This document shows positions 25,800 through 34,893 of a stretch of 64,000 bases of DNA, in pieces (position 1 is the first letter of the stretch; each line of letters starts with the position of its first letter). The translations under genes were made by a program, and so were the position numbers. The notes under the pieces were generated by a model. It searched no databases. It saw only the letters and a program-made list of their open reading frames with translations, and was not told where the DNA came from. Source of the DNA: Bradyrhizobium sp. 138 (GTDB lineage Bacteria; Pseudomonadota; Alphaproteobacteria; Rhizobiales; Xanthobacteraceae); assembly GCF_023074075.1 (NCBI RefSeq), contig NZ_JADPKT010000022.1:434001-498000 (forward strand). Direction: 5' to 3'.

Positions 25800-28288
25800 T
25801 GACTGCCGTCCATCGCGGACTCGTGTCTGGTTTGACGCGGCGCACCGTAGTGCGCGCGAGCGGGCGCGGCTTGTCCGTCCGCAGGCTGTTGCTGGCCGTC
25901 GCCGCCGTGGCCTCGCTCGGCGGGCTGATCGAAGTCGCCGCCGTGGCCCCCGCCTCCGCCCAGAGCTTCACCTACAATCCGCTGCCGCCGCGTCCGAAGC
26001 CGCCCAAGGCGCCCAACGACAACCAGATGCTGGTGCAGGCGACCGAGGTCGACTACGACTACAACAATTCGCGCGTCTCGGCGGTCGGTAACGTCCAGCT
26101 GTTCTACAACGGCACCAGCGTCGAAGCCGACAGGGTCATCTACGACCAGAAGACCAAGCGGCTGCATGCCGAAGGCAACATCCGCATGACGGATGCCGAC
26201 GGCAAGATCACCTATGCCGAGATCATGGATCTCTCCGACGATTACCGCGACGGTTTCGTCGATTCGCTGCGCGTGGACACCGCCGACCAGACCCGCATGG
26301 CCGCGAGCCGCGCCGACCGCTCCAGCGGCAATTACACGGTGTTCGAGAACGGCGTCTACACGGCCTGCGCGCCATGTAAGGACGATCCGAAGAAGCCGCC
26401 GCTATGGCAGGTCAAGGGTGCGCGCATCATCCACGACCAGCAGGAGAAGATGCTGTATTTCGAGACGGCACAGGTCGAGTTCTTCGGCGTGCCGCTCGCC
26501 TACATGCCCTATTTCTCGACGCCCGACCCGACCGTGAAGCGCAAGAGCGGCTTCCTGATGCCGAGCTATGTTTCCGGCACAACAAACACGGGCTATGGCG
26601 TCGAGGTTCCCTATTATTGGGCGATCGCGCCCGACATGGACGCAACCATCAACCCGCGCTTCTTGTCGCGACAAGGCGTGCTGCTGCAGGGTGAATTCCG
26701 TCAGCGCCTGATCGACGGCGCCTACCAGATCCGCGCCTATGGCATCGACCAGCTCGATCCCGGCGCCTTTGCCGGGCAGCCCGGCGACCGCCAGTTCCGC
26801 GGCGCCGTCGACACCAAGGGTCAGTTCGCGCTGAACGACAAATGGGTCTGGGGTTGGGACGGCGTCCTGATGTCCGACTATTATTTCTTCTCGGACTACC
26901 GCCTCTATCAGTACCGCGATCCGCTCGGCTCGTTCCTGCTGCTGCCGACGGAAGCGCTGTCGCAGCTCTATCTGACCGGCGTTGGCAACCGTAGCTTCTT
27001 CGACGCGCGCACGATGTACTGGCTGAGCTACTCGGGTAACCAGAGCCAGGTGCCGATCGTCTATCCGGTGATCGACTATTCCAACGTGCTCAACTATCCG
27101 GTCTTCGGCGGCGAGTTCAGCTACAAGACCAATTTCGTGAACATGTCGCGTGACGAGGCGGTGTTCGATCCGATCACCACGATCGCCAACACCAACGGCC
27201 TGTGCACAACGGCGTCGGCCGATCCGCTGGCCCGCATGCCCTCGCAGTGCCTGCTGCGCGGCTTCCCCGGCACCTATACCCGCCTCTCGGCCGAAGCGCA
27301 GTGGCGCAAGTCGTTCACCGATCCGTTCGGCCAGATCTGGACGCCGTTCGCCAGCCTGCGCGCCGACGCCATCAACTCCTCGGTCTCCAACCAGCCGGGC
27401 GTGTCGAACTATCTTCCCGTCGGCGACACCCAGGCGCTCCGCCTGATGCCAACCGTGGGCCTGGAATACCGTTATCCCTTCATCAACGTTCAGCCCTGGG
27501 GCTCGACCACCGTCGAGCCGATCGCGCAGATCATCATCCGGCCGAACGAGACCTATGCCGGCAGGCTCCCGAACGAGGACGCCCAGAGCATGGTGTTCGA
27601 CGCCTCGAACCTGTTCAACGTCGACAAATTCTCCGGCTACGACCGCGTCGAGGGCGGCGGCCGCGCCAATGTCGGCGTGCAGTCCACCACGCAGTTCGAC
27701 AAGGGCGGCGCTGTCAAGGTGCTGTTCGGCCAGTCCTACCAGCTGTTCGGCATGAATTCCTTCGCGGTCCACGACGCTATCAATACCGGCCTCGATTCCG
27801 GCCTGGACAAGCCGCGCTCCGATTATGTCGCGAGCGCCAGCTACTCGCCCAACAGCACCTACACGTTCAGTGTCCGCTCCCGCATGGATGAGGAGACCTG
27901 GAACGTCCAGCGCTTCGAGGCGGAAGGCCGCGCCAATTTCAATCGCTGGTCGGTCGCCGTGCTGTACGGCAATTACGCGCCGCAGCCGGAACTCGGCTAT
28001 CTGACCCGCCGCGAGGGCATCCTGACCTCGGGCTCGATCAAGATCGCAACCAACTGGGTGGTGTCGGGTTCGGCGCGGTGGGACCTCGAGGCCAACAAGA
28101 TCAACCAATATGTGCTCGGCGCCGGCTACGTCGACGATTGCTTCGTGCTGGCGGCGAACTATGTAACTTCGTATAGCTATTCTGCGGGCACCGCGCCGCC
28201 CGTGCTGAGCCATGCGTTCATGTTCCAGATCGGCCTGCGCACGCTGGCGACCTCGTCGACGAGCAGCAGTTCCGCCGGCCTCCAGTGA
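25799..28288 (+). CDS. lptD: LPS-assembly protein LptD
   Basis: An 829-residue outer-membrane protein that inserts lipopolysaccharide into the outer leaflet. The start is GTG 25799: AGGAGG sits seven bases upstream inside lptG, which settles the choice. It has an N-terminal signal region (VRRLLLAVAAVASLGGLIEV and APASAQ), then an OstA-type jellyroll (VDYDYNNSRVSAVGNVQLFY, KRLHAEGNIRMTDADGKITY) and a large beta-barrel (from about residue 200) with many aromatic strand ends. Cysteines such as NGVYTACAPCKDDPKK may form the maturation disulfides. The surA-like gene follows. Confidence 0.95.
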   Translation: MTAVHRGLVSGLTRRTVVRASGRGLSVRRLLLAVAAVASLGGLIEVAAVAPASAQSFTYNPLPPRPKPPKAPNDNQMLVQATEVDYDYNNSRVSAVGNVQLFYNGTSVEADRVIYDQKTKRLHAEGNIRMTDADGKITYAEIMDLSDDYRDGFVDSLRVDTADQTRMAASRADRSSGNYTVFENGVYTACAPCKDDPKKPPLWQVKGARIIHDQQEKMLYFETAQVEFFGVPLAYMPYFSTPDPTVKRKSGFLMPSYVSGTTNTGYGVEVPYYWAIAPDMDATINPRFLSRQGVLLQGEFRQRLIDGAYQIRAYGIDQLDPGAFAGQPGDRQFRGAVDTKGQFALNDKWVWGWDGVLMSDYYFFSDYRLYQYRDPLGSFLLLPTEALSQLYLTGVGNRSFFDARTMYWLSYSGNQSQVPIVYPVIDYSNVLNYPVFGGEFSYKTNFVNMSRDEAVFDPITTIANTNGLCTTASADPLARMPSQCLLRGFPGTYTRLSAEAQWRKSFTDPFGQIWTPFASLRADAINSSVSNQPGVSNYLPVGDTQALRLMPTVGLEYRYPFINVQPWGSTTVEPIAQIIIRPNETYAGRLPNEDAQSMVFDASNLFNVDKFSGYDRVEGGGRANVGVQSTTQFDKGGAVKVLFGQSYQLFGMNSFAVHDAINTGLDSGLDKPRSDYVASASYSPNSTYTFSVRSRMDEETWNVQRFEAEGRANFNRWSVAVLYGNYAPQPELGYLTRREGILTSGSIKIATNWVVSGSARWDLEANKINQYVLGAGYVDDCFVLAANYVTSYSYSAGTAPPVLSHAFMFQIGLRTLATSSTSSSSAGLQ

Positions 28289-28342
28289 ACGGTTTGAAGT
28301 GCCGGCCGCGCTTGCCCCCATCACAGGCTCGACGCGGCTGAC

Positions 28343-29293
28343 ATGCGAGCGACAATCATGACGATCCCATTGCCCGTCTTCCGCCTCCTGCTCGCCATCA
28401 GTGCCGGGCTGATCCTGACCGGACTGCCCTCGCCGTCGCGCGCGCAGAACATCGTCGTCATGGTCAACGGCGATCCGATCACCGATTTCGACATCGACCA
28501 GCGCTCCAAGCTCGACCAGCTGACGACGCAGAAGACCCCGAGCCGGCAGGATGTCATCAACGAGCTGATCGACGACAAGGTGAAGCTCAAGGAAGGCAAG
28601 AAATACGGGGTCGATCCCGGCGTCTCCGACATCAACCAGTCCTACGAGGGCACGGCGCAGCGCATGCGCATCACGCCGGATCAGCTCACCAAGTCGCTCG
28701 AATCCAAAGGTATCCGCCCCGAAACGCTGAAGAGCCGCATGAAGTCCGAGATGGTCTGGGGCAGCCTGGTGCGCGGCCGCTTCAAGGAGAAGCTGCTCGT
28801 CGGCGAGCGCGACGTCGCGCAAGCCGTGCAGGCCCAGACCGGCGACAAACTTCAGGTCGAAGGCACCGAGTACAAGATGCAGCCGATCGTGCTGATCGTG
28901 CCGCGCGGCTCGTCGGCGGCGTTCCTCGATACCCGCAAGAAGGAAGCCGAGAGCTACCGCTCCCGCGTCGGAAGCTGCGAGGAAGCCAATTCGCTGTTCC
29001 GCTCGACGCCGAACGCCACCATCCGCGACAGCGTCACCAAGACCACCGCGGAACTGCCTGAGGCGCTGCGCAAGGTGCTCGATGATACGCCGATCGGCCA
29101 TTTGACCGCCCCCGAGCTGACCAAGAACGGCATCGAGATGGTGGTGCTGTGCTCGCGCAAGCCGACCATGATCGACACGCCGAAGAAGCGCGAGGTGCGC
29201 GAGAAGATGTATCAGGAGAAGTACGAGAAGACCCAGAAGGCCTATCTCGACGAGCTCCGCAAGGCGGCGATGATCGAATATCGCAACCGCTGA
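28343..29293 (+). CDS. surA: SurA-like periplasmic chaperone / peptidyl-prolyl isomerase
   Basis: A 316-residue periplasmic protein. Signal sequence (FRLLLAISAGLILTGLPSPS, then RAQ) is followed by the SurA N-terminal domain: IVVMVNGDPITDFDIDQRSK, RQDVINELIDDKVKLKEGKK. A single parvulin-like region follows (KMQPIVLIVPRGSSAAFLDT to VVLCSRKP), less conserved than in two-domain SurA. It helps fold outer-membrane proteins such as LptD, whose gene is immediately upstream. Start could be ATG 28343 or 28358. The stop overlaps pdxA (TGATG). Confidence 0.9.
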   Translation: MRATIMTIPLPVFRLLLAISAGLILTGLPSPSRAQNIVVMVNGDPITDFDIDQRSKLDQLTTQKTPSRQDVINELIDDKVKLKEGKKYGVDPGVSDINQSYEGTAQRMRITPDQLTKSLESKGIRPETLKSRMKSEMVWGSLVRGRFKEKLLVGERDVAQAVQAQTGDKLQVEGTEYKMQPIVLIVPRGSSAAFLDTRKKEAESYRSRVGSCEEANSLFRSTPNATIRDSVTKTTAELPEALRKVLDDTPIGHLTAPELTKNGIEMVVLCSRKPTMIDTPKKREVREKMYQEKYEKTQKAYLDELRKAAMIEYRNR

Positions 29294-30312
29294 TGGCCGT
29301 TTCCGCAGCAAAGCCCCTTCCCCTTGCCCTGACCCTGGGAGAGCCAGCCGGCATCGGCCCCGACATCACGATCGCAGCCTGGCTGCGGCGCCGTGAGCTG
29401 AACCTGCCCGCCTTCTACCTGCTCGGCGACGAGGCGCTGATCGCCCGACGCGCCAAAGCGCTGGGCGCCGATATCAGGGTCGCGGCCGTGAGCCCCGGCG
29501 AAGCCGATTCCGCTTTCGCTGACGCCCTCCCTGTGGTTGCCACCGGCGAGCGCGCGACCGCCGAACCCGGCAAGCCCGACGCATCGAGCGCACCGGCCGC
29601 GCTCGCCTCGATCCGGCAGGCGGTCACGGACGTCCGCGAGGGCCGCGCCAGGGCCGTCGTCACCAACCCGATCGCCAAGAGCGTGCTCTACCGCGCAGGC
29701 TTCCGCCATCCCGGCCACACCGAATTCCTCGCCGAGCTTGCAGCAAAGGACGGCCGCGTGCCGCAGCCGGTGATGATGCTGTGGTCGCCGCAGCTCGCCG
29801 TGGTGCCCGTCACCATCCACGTCTCGATGCGCGATGCGCTGGCAGAGCTCAACAGCGAGCTGATCGTCTCGACCGTTCGCATCGTCGCGGCCGAGCTGGC
29901 ATCCCGCTTCGGCATCGACAGGCCGCGCATCGCGGTCTCCGGCCTCAATCCGCATGCCGGCGAGGACGGCTCGCTCGGCCACGAGGAGCAGACGGTGATC
30001 GCGCCGGCGTTGAAAACGCTGCGGAGCGAAGGGATCGAGGCCAGAGGCCCGCTGCCCGCCGACACCATGTTCCACGAGGCCGCGCGTGCTACCTACGATT
30101 GCGCCGTCTGCATGTATCACGACCAGGCGCTGATCCCGATCAAGACCGTCGCCTTCGACGACGCGGTCAACGTCACGCTCGGCCTGCCCTTCATCCGCAC
30201 CTCGCCCGATCATGGCACCGCCTTCGACATCGCCGGCACCGGCAAGGCCAATCCCGCCAGCCTGATCGCAGCGCTTCAGCTTGCGAGCCGCATGGCGGCT
30301 ACGATCACCTGA
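29293..30312 (+). CDS. pdxA: 4-hydroxythreonine-4-phosphate dehydrogenase
   Basis: A 339-residue NAD-dependent enzyme of pyridoxal phosphate synthesis. Motifs are [36 protein letters not shown] with a metal-site His soon after ([11 protein letters not shown]), [16 protein letters not shown] and [20 protein letters not shown]. The metal-binding histidines are in GHTEF, NPHAGE and YHDQ. The ATG overlaps the surA stop and the stop overlaps rsmA (TGATG), so the three are translationally linked. Alr further right uses the cofactor made here. Confidence 0.96.
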   Translation: MAVSAAKPLPLALTLGEPAGIGPDITIAAWLRRRELNLPAFYLLGDEALIARRAKALGADIRVAAVSPGEADSAFADALPVVATGERATAEPGKPDASSAPAALASIRQAVTDVREGRARAVVTNPIAKSVLYRAGFRHPGHTEFLAELAAKDGRVPQPVMMLWSPQLAVVPVTIHVSMRDALAELNSELIVSTVRIVAAELASRFGIDRPRIAVSGLNPHAGEDGSLGHEEQTVIAPALKTLRSEGIEARGPLPADTMFHEAARATYDCAVCMYHDQALIPIKTVAFDDAVNVTLGLPFIRTSPDHGTAFDIAGTGKANPASLIAALQLASRMAATIT

Positions 30313-31172
30313 TGGGCGCGATCGACGACCTCCCGCCGCTGCGCGAGGTCATTCGCCAGCACGCGCTGTCGGCGCGCAAATCGCTCGGCCAGAACTTTCT
30401 GCTCGACCTCAATCTCACCGCGCGCATCGCGCGCGCGGCCGCGCCGCTGGACGACTCCACCATCGTCGAGATCGGCCCGGGCCCGGGCGGGCTGACGCGC
30501 GCGCTGCTCGCGCTCGGCGCCAAGCGCGTCATCGCCATCGAGCATGACGAGCGCGCGATCCCGGCGCTACAAGATATCTCCGCGCGCTATCCTGACAGGC
30601 TCGAGATCGTGCATGGCGATGCCATGACCTTCGATCCGCGTCCGCTGCTCGATGGCGAACGCGCGAAAATCGTAGCCAACCTGCCCTACAACATCGCGAC
30701 CCAGCTCTTGATCAACTGGCTCACCAGCGAGCCCTGGCCGCCCTGGTACGAGATGATGGTGTTGATGTTCCAGCGCGAGGTCGGCGAGCGCATCGTCGCG
30801 CGCGAGGACGAGGAGGCCTATGGCCGGCTCGGCGTGCTCGCCAACTGGCGCTGCGAGACCAAGATCCTGTTCGACATTGCGCCGTCCGCCTTCGTGCCGC
30901 CGCCGAAGGTCACCTCCTCCGTCGTGCGCCTCAAACCGCGCCCAGAGCCTTTGCCTTGCGATCGCAAGCTGCTCGAGCAGGTCGCAGCTAGCGCTTTCGG
31001 TCAGCGTCGAAAAATGCTGCGGCAAAGTTTGAAGTCGCTCGGCGTCGATCCGGCGCGGCTTGCACAAGCCGCCGGTGTCGAAGCGACGCGGCGCGCCGAG
31101 ACCATTCCCATTTCCGGCTTTGTTGCCATGGCCTGTGAATTGGCCAATATACGGGGCGAAGCAGAGCGATAA
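30312..31172 (+). CDS. rsmA: 16S rRNA dimethyladenosine transferase RsmA/KsgA
   Basis: A 286-residue SAM-dependent methyltransferase modifying A1518 and A1519 of 16S rRNA in late 30S assembly. The N-terminus [20 protein letters not shown] is diagnostic; motif I is [19 protein letters not shown]; motif IV is [15 protein letters not shown] (N-L-P-Y); the C-terminal domain has [14 protein letters not shown] and [12 protein letters not shown]. Loss in other bacteria gives kasugamycin resistance. It ends the envelope/cofactor operon. Confidence 0.97.
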   Translation: MGAIDDLPPLREVIRQHALSARKSLGQNFLLDLNLTARIARAAAPLDDSTIVEIGPGPGGLTRALLALGAKRVIAIEHDERAIPALQDISARYPDRLEIVHGDAMTFDPRPLLDGERAKIVANLPYNIATQLLINWLTSEPWPPWYEMMVLMFQREVGERIVAREDEEAYGRLGVLANWRCETKILFDIAPSAFVPPPKVTSSVVRLKPRPEPLPCDRKLLEQVAASAFGQRRKMLRQSLKSLGVDPARLAQAAGVEATRRAETIPISGFVAMACELANIRGEAER

Positions 31173-31188
31173 TTTCGGAGGAAGAAAT

Positions 31189-32247
31189 ATGGCGCTGATG
31201 CGCAGGCAGTCCCTGGTCAAGTTCGACGCGCCCTTGTGCGAGACCATCGTCGACACGCCGAAGCCGCAAGGACGTGAGGTGCTGGTGCGCATCGAGCGCT
31301 GCGGCCTCTGCCACTCCGACCTCCACATCCAGGACGGCTATGCCGATCTCGGCGGCGGCAAGAAGCTCGACACCACGCGCGGCATGACGCTGCCCTTCAC
31401 GCTCGGCCATGAGATCGCCGGCGTGGTCGACGAGGTCGGCCCGGACGTCGCCGCCGGTCTGGTCGGCACCAAGAAAGCCGTCTTCCCCTGGATCGGCTGC
31501 GGCCAGTGCCGCGACTGCGCCAATGGCGACGAGAACCTCTGCGTCAAGCAGCGCTTCCTCGGCGTCTCCATCGACGGCGGCTTCGCCACCCACGTGCTGG
31601 TGCCCGACGCCAAATATCTGCTCGACTACGATCCCCTGCCCGTCAACCAGGCCGCGACCTTGATGTGCTCGGGCGTGACCGCCTATGGCGCGCTCAAGCG
31701 CCTGGTCGACCGTCCGCGCCAGCGCAACCTGCTGCTGATCGGCCTCGGCGGCGTCGGCATGATGGGCCTGTCGTTCGCGCAGGCGATGTTCAAGCAGCCG
31801 ATCACGGTCGCCGACCTCTCACCGGCCGCGCGCGACACCGCGCTGAAGAACGGCGCCGCGCTCGCCTATGACCCGTCCGAGCCCGACGTGATCAAGCGCA
31901 TCCTGAAGGAGACCGAAGGCGGCTTCGACGAGATCGTCGATTTCGCCGGCAACGAGAAGTCGATGGCCTTTGCGGTCGCCGTCGCCGCGCGCGGCGGCAA
32001 GATCGTGGTCTCCGGCCTGATGGGCGGGCAGTTCACGCTGCCGATGGTACAGTGGGTCTACAAGCGCATGACCATCGAGGGTTTCATGGTCGGAACGCTG
32101 GCTGAGGCCCACGAGCTGATGGCGCTGGCGCGCGCCGGCAAGATCAAGCCGACGCCGATGCGCGAGGAGCCGATGGGCGACGTCCAGAAATGGATCGACG
32201 AGCTTCGTGCCGGCAAGGTCGTCGGCCGCATCGTGCTGAAGAACTGA
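31189..32247 (+). CDS. Zinc-dependent alcohol dehydrogenase (MDR family)
   Basis: A 352-residue NAD(P)-dependent alcohol dehydrogenase. Catalytic zinc ligands are in ERCGLCHSDLHIQDG and LGHEIAGVV; the structural zinc Cys cluster is GCGQCRDCANGDENLC. The Rossmann motif is LLIGLGGVGMMGLSF. The start at 31189 has GGAGGAAG upstream. It follows rsmA by 16 bases, so read-through from the envelope operon is likely, though a functional link is not apparent. Substrate not inferable. Confidence 0.93.
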   Translation: MALMRRQSLVKFDAPLCETIVDTPKPQGREVLVRIERCGLCHSDLHIQDGYADLGGGKKLDTTRGMTLPFTLGHEIAGVVDEVGPDVAAGLVGTKKAVFPWIGCGQCRDCANGDENLCVKQRFLGVSIDGGFATHVLVPDAKYLLDYDPLPVNQAATLMCSGVTAYGALKRLVDRPRQRNLLLIGLGGVGMMGLSFAQAMFKQPITVADLSPAARDTALKNGAALAYDPSEPDVIKRILKETEGGFDEIVDFAGNEKSMAFAVAVAARGGKIVVSGLMGGQFTLPMVQWVYKRMTIEGFMVGTLAEAHELMALARAGKIKPTPMREEPMGDVQKWIDELRAGKVVGRIVLKN

Positions 32248-32324
32248 CCGATCGCGCGCGGCGGGCCCGGCGCAAGTCGCGCCCGCCGCACGGAACGCCT
32301 TCCGCCCCGCTGCGTTGGCAGCGC

Positions 32325-32561
32325 ATGACCATTCGTTGCACCGTCGAAAGCGCATTCTTCATCGCCTGGAGCTGCCTGGAGCAGAGCGGCGAGCTCGGCC
32401 CGCCCGACGAGAGCGCCAACATCATTCTCGACGCGATCGAAGCCCAGCTCAGGACCGGCGAACGCCGGCAGCTGATGCTCGCCAACAAGGCGATCGACGC
32501 CTACCGCGCGCATGCCGCGCAACGCCGATTCTCGGAGGACCGCGAAGCCCGCTTCGGGTGA
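32325..32561 (+). CDS. 78-residue conserved-looking hypothetical protein
   Basis: A small, mostly helical cytosolic protein: SAFFIAWSCLEQSGELGPPD, then ILDAIEAQLRTGERRQLMLA and NKAIDAYRAHAAQ. No signal peptide or membrane segment. No family recognised; the composition is regular and protein-like. It is 78 bases after the dehydrogenase and convergent with the Crp/Fnr gene (three bases between stops). Weak ribosome site (GGCAG) upstream. Confidence 0.65.
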   Translation: MTIRCTVESAFFIAWSCLEQSGELGPPDESANIILDAIEAQLRTGERRQLMLANKAIDAYRAHAAQRRFSEDREARFG

Positions 32562-32564
32562 TGA

Positions 32565-33308
32565 TCATCGCCGCCCCTCGGGCGACGACTGCCGTTTCTG
32601 GTGCAGATAGGCCGGGCTGAAATCGCCGAGCCGCTGCAGATCGCGCCATCTCAGCACGATCAGCTCGCCCTCGCGCAGATCCATGGCTCCGCTGCGCCTG
32701 AGCTCGGCCAGTGTCCGGTTCACCGTCGCGATCGCCATGCCCAGCGTCTCGCCGAGCTGCGCCAGGCTGATCGGCATGCGGCAGCGATTGCCGCGGACGA
32801 GCTGCGCGGCGCGGGCGCGGTAGAACAGCTCGCAGAACAAATGTGCCATGCGCGCCTGCATCGGCCGGGCGCTGTTGTTGGTGATGGCCTCGCGAAAGAT
32901 CGCGGCATCGAGCAGCGTCTCGCGCCAGACCGCCAGCCCGAAGCTTGGCCGCCGCCGGAACGCGATGAACAATTCGCGATGCGGGATGAAGGCGACCGAG
33001 GCCGGCCCCAGCGCGCTCAATCCGTGGTCCATCTGGTCGATGAACAGGCCCTGCGCATCCGGCAGGTCGCCGGTGAGATGGAACGCGAGATATTGCCGTC
33101 CGCCGCCGCCGAGCAGATGGTAGCGCGCCACCATACCCGAGACGACCAGCACCGAATGTTTGGGTTCGTCGCCCTGACGGATGAAATCCTGATTGGGCTC
33201 CAAATCGCGCAGCGTGAAGGTGAGCGCCCGGATCTCCGCAAGATCCTCCTCGGCGAGCGCGGTGTGCTCGCTCAGGTTCCGGATCAGCACCTCGTGGGCT
33301 TTGTCCAT
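32565..33308 (-). CDS. Crp/Fnr-family transcriptional regulator
   Basis: A 247-residue regulator with an N-terminal cyclic-nucleotide-binding-type barrel (LEPNQDFIRQGDEPKHSVLV, LAFHLTGDLPDAQGLFID) and a C-terminal winged helix (MPISLAQLGETLGMAIATVN, RTLAELRRSG). The N-terminal cysteines of Fnr are absent, so it is not a typical iron-sulfur oxygen sensor, and key cAMP-pocket residues are not evident. The target genes are unknown; a CRP-like site occurs later at 55698. Confidence 0.9.
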   Translation of the reverse strand: MDKAHEVLIRNLSEHTALAEEDLAEIRALTFTLRDLEPNQDFIRQGDEPKHSVLVVSGMVARYHLLGGGGRQYLAFHLTGDLPDAQGLFIDQMDHGLSALGPASVAFIPHRELFIAFRRRPSFGLAVWRETLLDAAIFREAITNNSARPMQARMAHLFCELFYRARAAQLVRGNRCRMPISLAQLGETLGMAIATVNRTLAELRRSGAMDLREGELIVLRWRDLQRLGDFSPAYLHQKRQSSPEGRR

Positions 33309-33589
33309 GGGGCTGCCAAAAGTGGCGCCGGTACGATCAAATGATACGTCCGGCTTGGGTTCAGCGAACTAGAACGCGGGCCGGAAGCACAGGTTGCTAA
33401 CCGGTTTTGCGACCGTACCGTCCACGTCAATCGCACCATCCAGGAATCGAGGCATCGTCGATTGGTCGCTTGGGAGAGGCAGCGAGATCGAGCTGCCGCC
33501 ATCCGACGAGCTGTGCATGCGTGCGGATTTCACGCCGGACGATCTGACGTGAGTGCGGTGGACAGAAAGGTCGCGGCGCGCCGGATCAG

Positions 33590-33814
33590 CTACTTCTTCT
33601 TGTCGCCTGTCCTGCGTTGTCCGGACACGCCTTTTGTTTCAGGCTGGTTTGCCCGATTGGCATTCATGCCCGTGGTGTCCATCGTCCCTCGCTCCGTGGC
33701 ACCGTTGGTATTTTCGGGCCTTTCCATGCCGGTCTGCGGAGCCGGCCCCGTATTCTGGGCAATGACCGGACCGGACAGGGCTGCAAATGCGACCGCGGCA
33801 ATGAGCGCTTTCAT
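33590..33814 (-). CDS. Small secreted Asn/Thr/Gly-rich protein
   Basis: A 74-residue protein: signal peptide KALIAAVAFAALSGPVIAQ, then a low-complexity tail (TGPAPQTGMERPENTNGATE, GTMDTTGMNANRANQPETKG) ending RRTGDKKK. ATG 33814 is chosen since AGGGAG lies seven bases upstream; the ATG at 33820 abuts that site. No family recognised. The basic end and repetitive middle suggest an unfolded periplasmic peptide. Confidence 0.65.
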   Translation of the reverse strand: MKALIAAVAFAALSGPVIAQNTGPAPQTGMERPENTNGATERGTMDTTGMNANRANQPETKGVSGQRRTGDKKK

Positions 33815-33905
33815 GGGCATCTCCCTTGTCTGATGACAAGACGTGGCCGCAGGCGGGTTGTTCCCGGTGTTCCGCCCTCGCGCGCGGCTGCAGCGAAGCA
33901 TTGCT

Positions 33906-34520
33906 TCACGATCGCGACCGCACCGTCCGCCATGATTTGAGCAGCGGGCCGCCGGGTCCGACCACCGGATCCGTCTTCGGCTTGCGGGCCTTGGCGATAC
34001 GCTTGACGGCGTCGGGACGCTCTCGCGTATCGGTGCACTGGTCATAAGTCCCGTTCTGCGGGTACGCGCCGACCACGAGAAAGTCCCGGCTGGACTCGAT
34101 GAGGCGGTGTCCCGTGCCTGCGGGAAGGACCAGAACATCGCCGGCCTTCACGCTCAGGATCCGCCCCTTGATCCCGCCGCACTCGATTCTGGCTGTGCCG
34201 CGTGCCACGCCCATCACTTCATGAACCTGCGAATGATAATGAACGAAGTCGTACACGGTGTCGCGCCACGACCGCCCCCAGCCATTCGTATCGAACAGCG
34301 TGTCGATGATGACATCAGGAGGAAAACGCCGGTTCTTCAGGTTCACCGCGCCGCGATAGAGCAGCACTGGAAATTTCGGATTGTTCGGAACGATGCCATC
34401 GTCGCGAAAATGCAGGGCTGCCGGTCTACGGGCCCGCACCAGCGCACGCAAAGTTGCCGCATCGGGATGGCGCTCCACCAGCTTCTTGGCGAAATTCTTG
34501 ACCTGATCCTTGATCGGCAT
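33906..34520 (-). CDS. Cupin protein, YjlB-like
   Basis: A 204-residue protein with a central cupin barrel: FVHYHSQVHEVMGVARGTAR carries the H-x-H-x(3-4)-E metal motif, and VKAGDVLVLPAGTGHRLIES carries the second cupin motif with His. The N-terminal AALHFRDDGIVPNNPKFPVL matches the YjlB cupin family of unknown reaction. The C-terminal tail (RIAKARKPKTDPVVGPGGPL) is Pro/Lys-rich. It stands alone, with repeats on its 5' side. Confidence 0.83.
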   Translation of the reverse strand: MPIKDQVKNFAKKLVERHPDAATLRALVRARRPAALHFRDDGIVPNNPKFPVLLYRGAVNLKNRRFPPDVIIDTLFDTNGWGRSWRDTVYDFVHYHSQVHEVMGVARGTARIECGGIKGRILSVKAGDVLVLPAGTGHRLIESSRDFLVVGAYPQNGTYDQCTDTRERPDAVKRIAKARKPKTDPVVGPGGPLLKSWRTVRSRS

Positions 34521-34616
34521 GGCGTCTCCTCAGCCAAGATTCAACGACCGCAGAGGCGAGAAGTTTCCAGGGATGGACGCAGGGCCATCGCATATGGCAG
34601 CGATCTCGCCCGTGGC

Positions 34617-34659
34617 CATCCTTCGAGACGCCCGCCTTTGGCGGGCCCTCAGGATGAGG
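34617..34659. repeat. REP-like palindromic unit
   Basis: A stem with GCCCGCC-TTT-GGCGGGC at its centre is flanked by CATCCTTCGAGAC and CCTCAGGATGAGG. The flanks match, in opposite orientation, those of the unit at 34705-34749. Confidence 0.7.
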
Positions 34660-34704
34660 ACCGAGTGCGCGGCACTCGTTTCAACGAGCACTCATGCTGC
34701 TCAG

Positions 34705-34784
34705 CCTCATCCTGAGGAGACCGCGAAGCGGTCGTCTCGAAGGACGAGGCGCGCGCTCAGCTCGTGAAAAATGCCATATGCGAT
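34705..34784. repeat. Left arm of an 80-bp inverted pair around the AraC-type gene
   Basis: This 80-bp stretch starts CCTCATCCTGAGGAG, has a palindromic centre ACCGCGAAGCGGT, continues CGTCTCGAAGGACGAGG and ends CCATATGCGAT. Its reverse complement recurs at 35805-35883 with about three differences by eye. The shorter related unit is at 34617-34659. Confidence 0.85.
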
Positions 34785-34893
34785 ACCCCACCCCCGAACG
34801 GACCTTGGCGACGCTCTGCGCCCCGTGGCAAAACCGCAAGATCGGTCGAGCACGTGATGTCCGCGTGCGCTTTAGCTGGTGCTGCCACGGGGA

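Larger units (their letters stand above)
34521..34893. other. Intergenic region with REP-type palindromes
   Basis: 373 bases between the divergent cupin and AraC-type genes. It contains a palindromic repeat at 34617-34659, an inverted related copy at 34705-34784 (the left arm of a longer inverted pair, see the repeat entries) and no coding frame I trust. Confidence 0.5.

Noticed and set aside
26402..29311. A 969-codon open frame on the minus strand
   Set aside because: It is antisense to lptD and surA, which have clear motifs, start signals and coupling; the frame's product is low-complexity and arises from GC codon bias.
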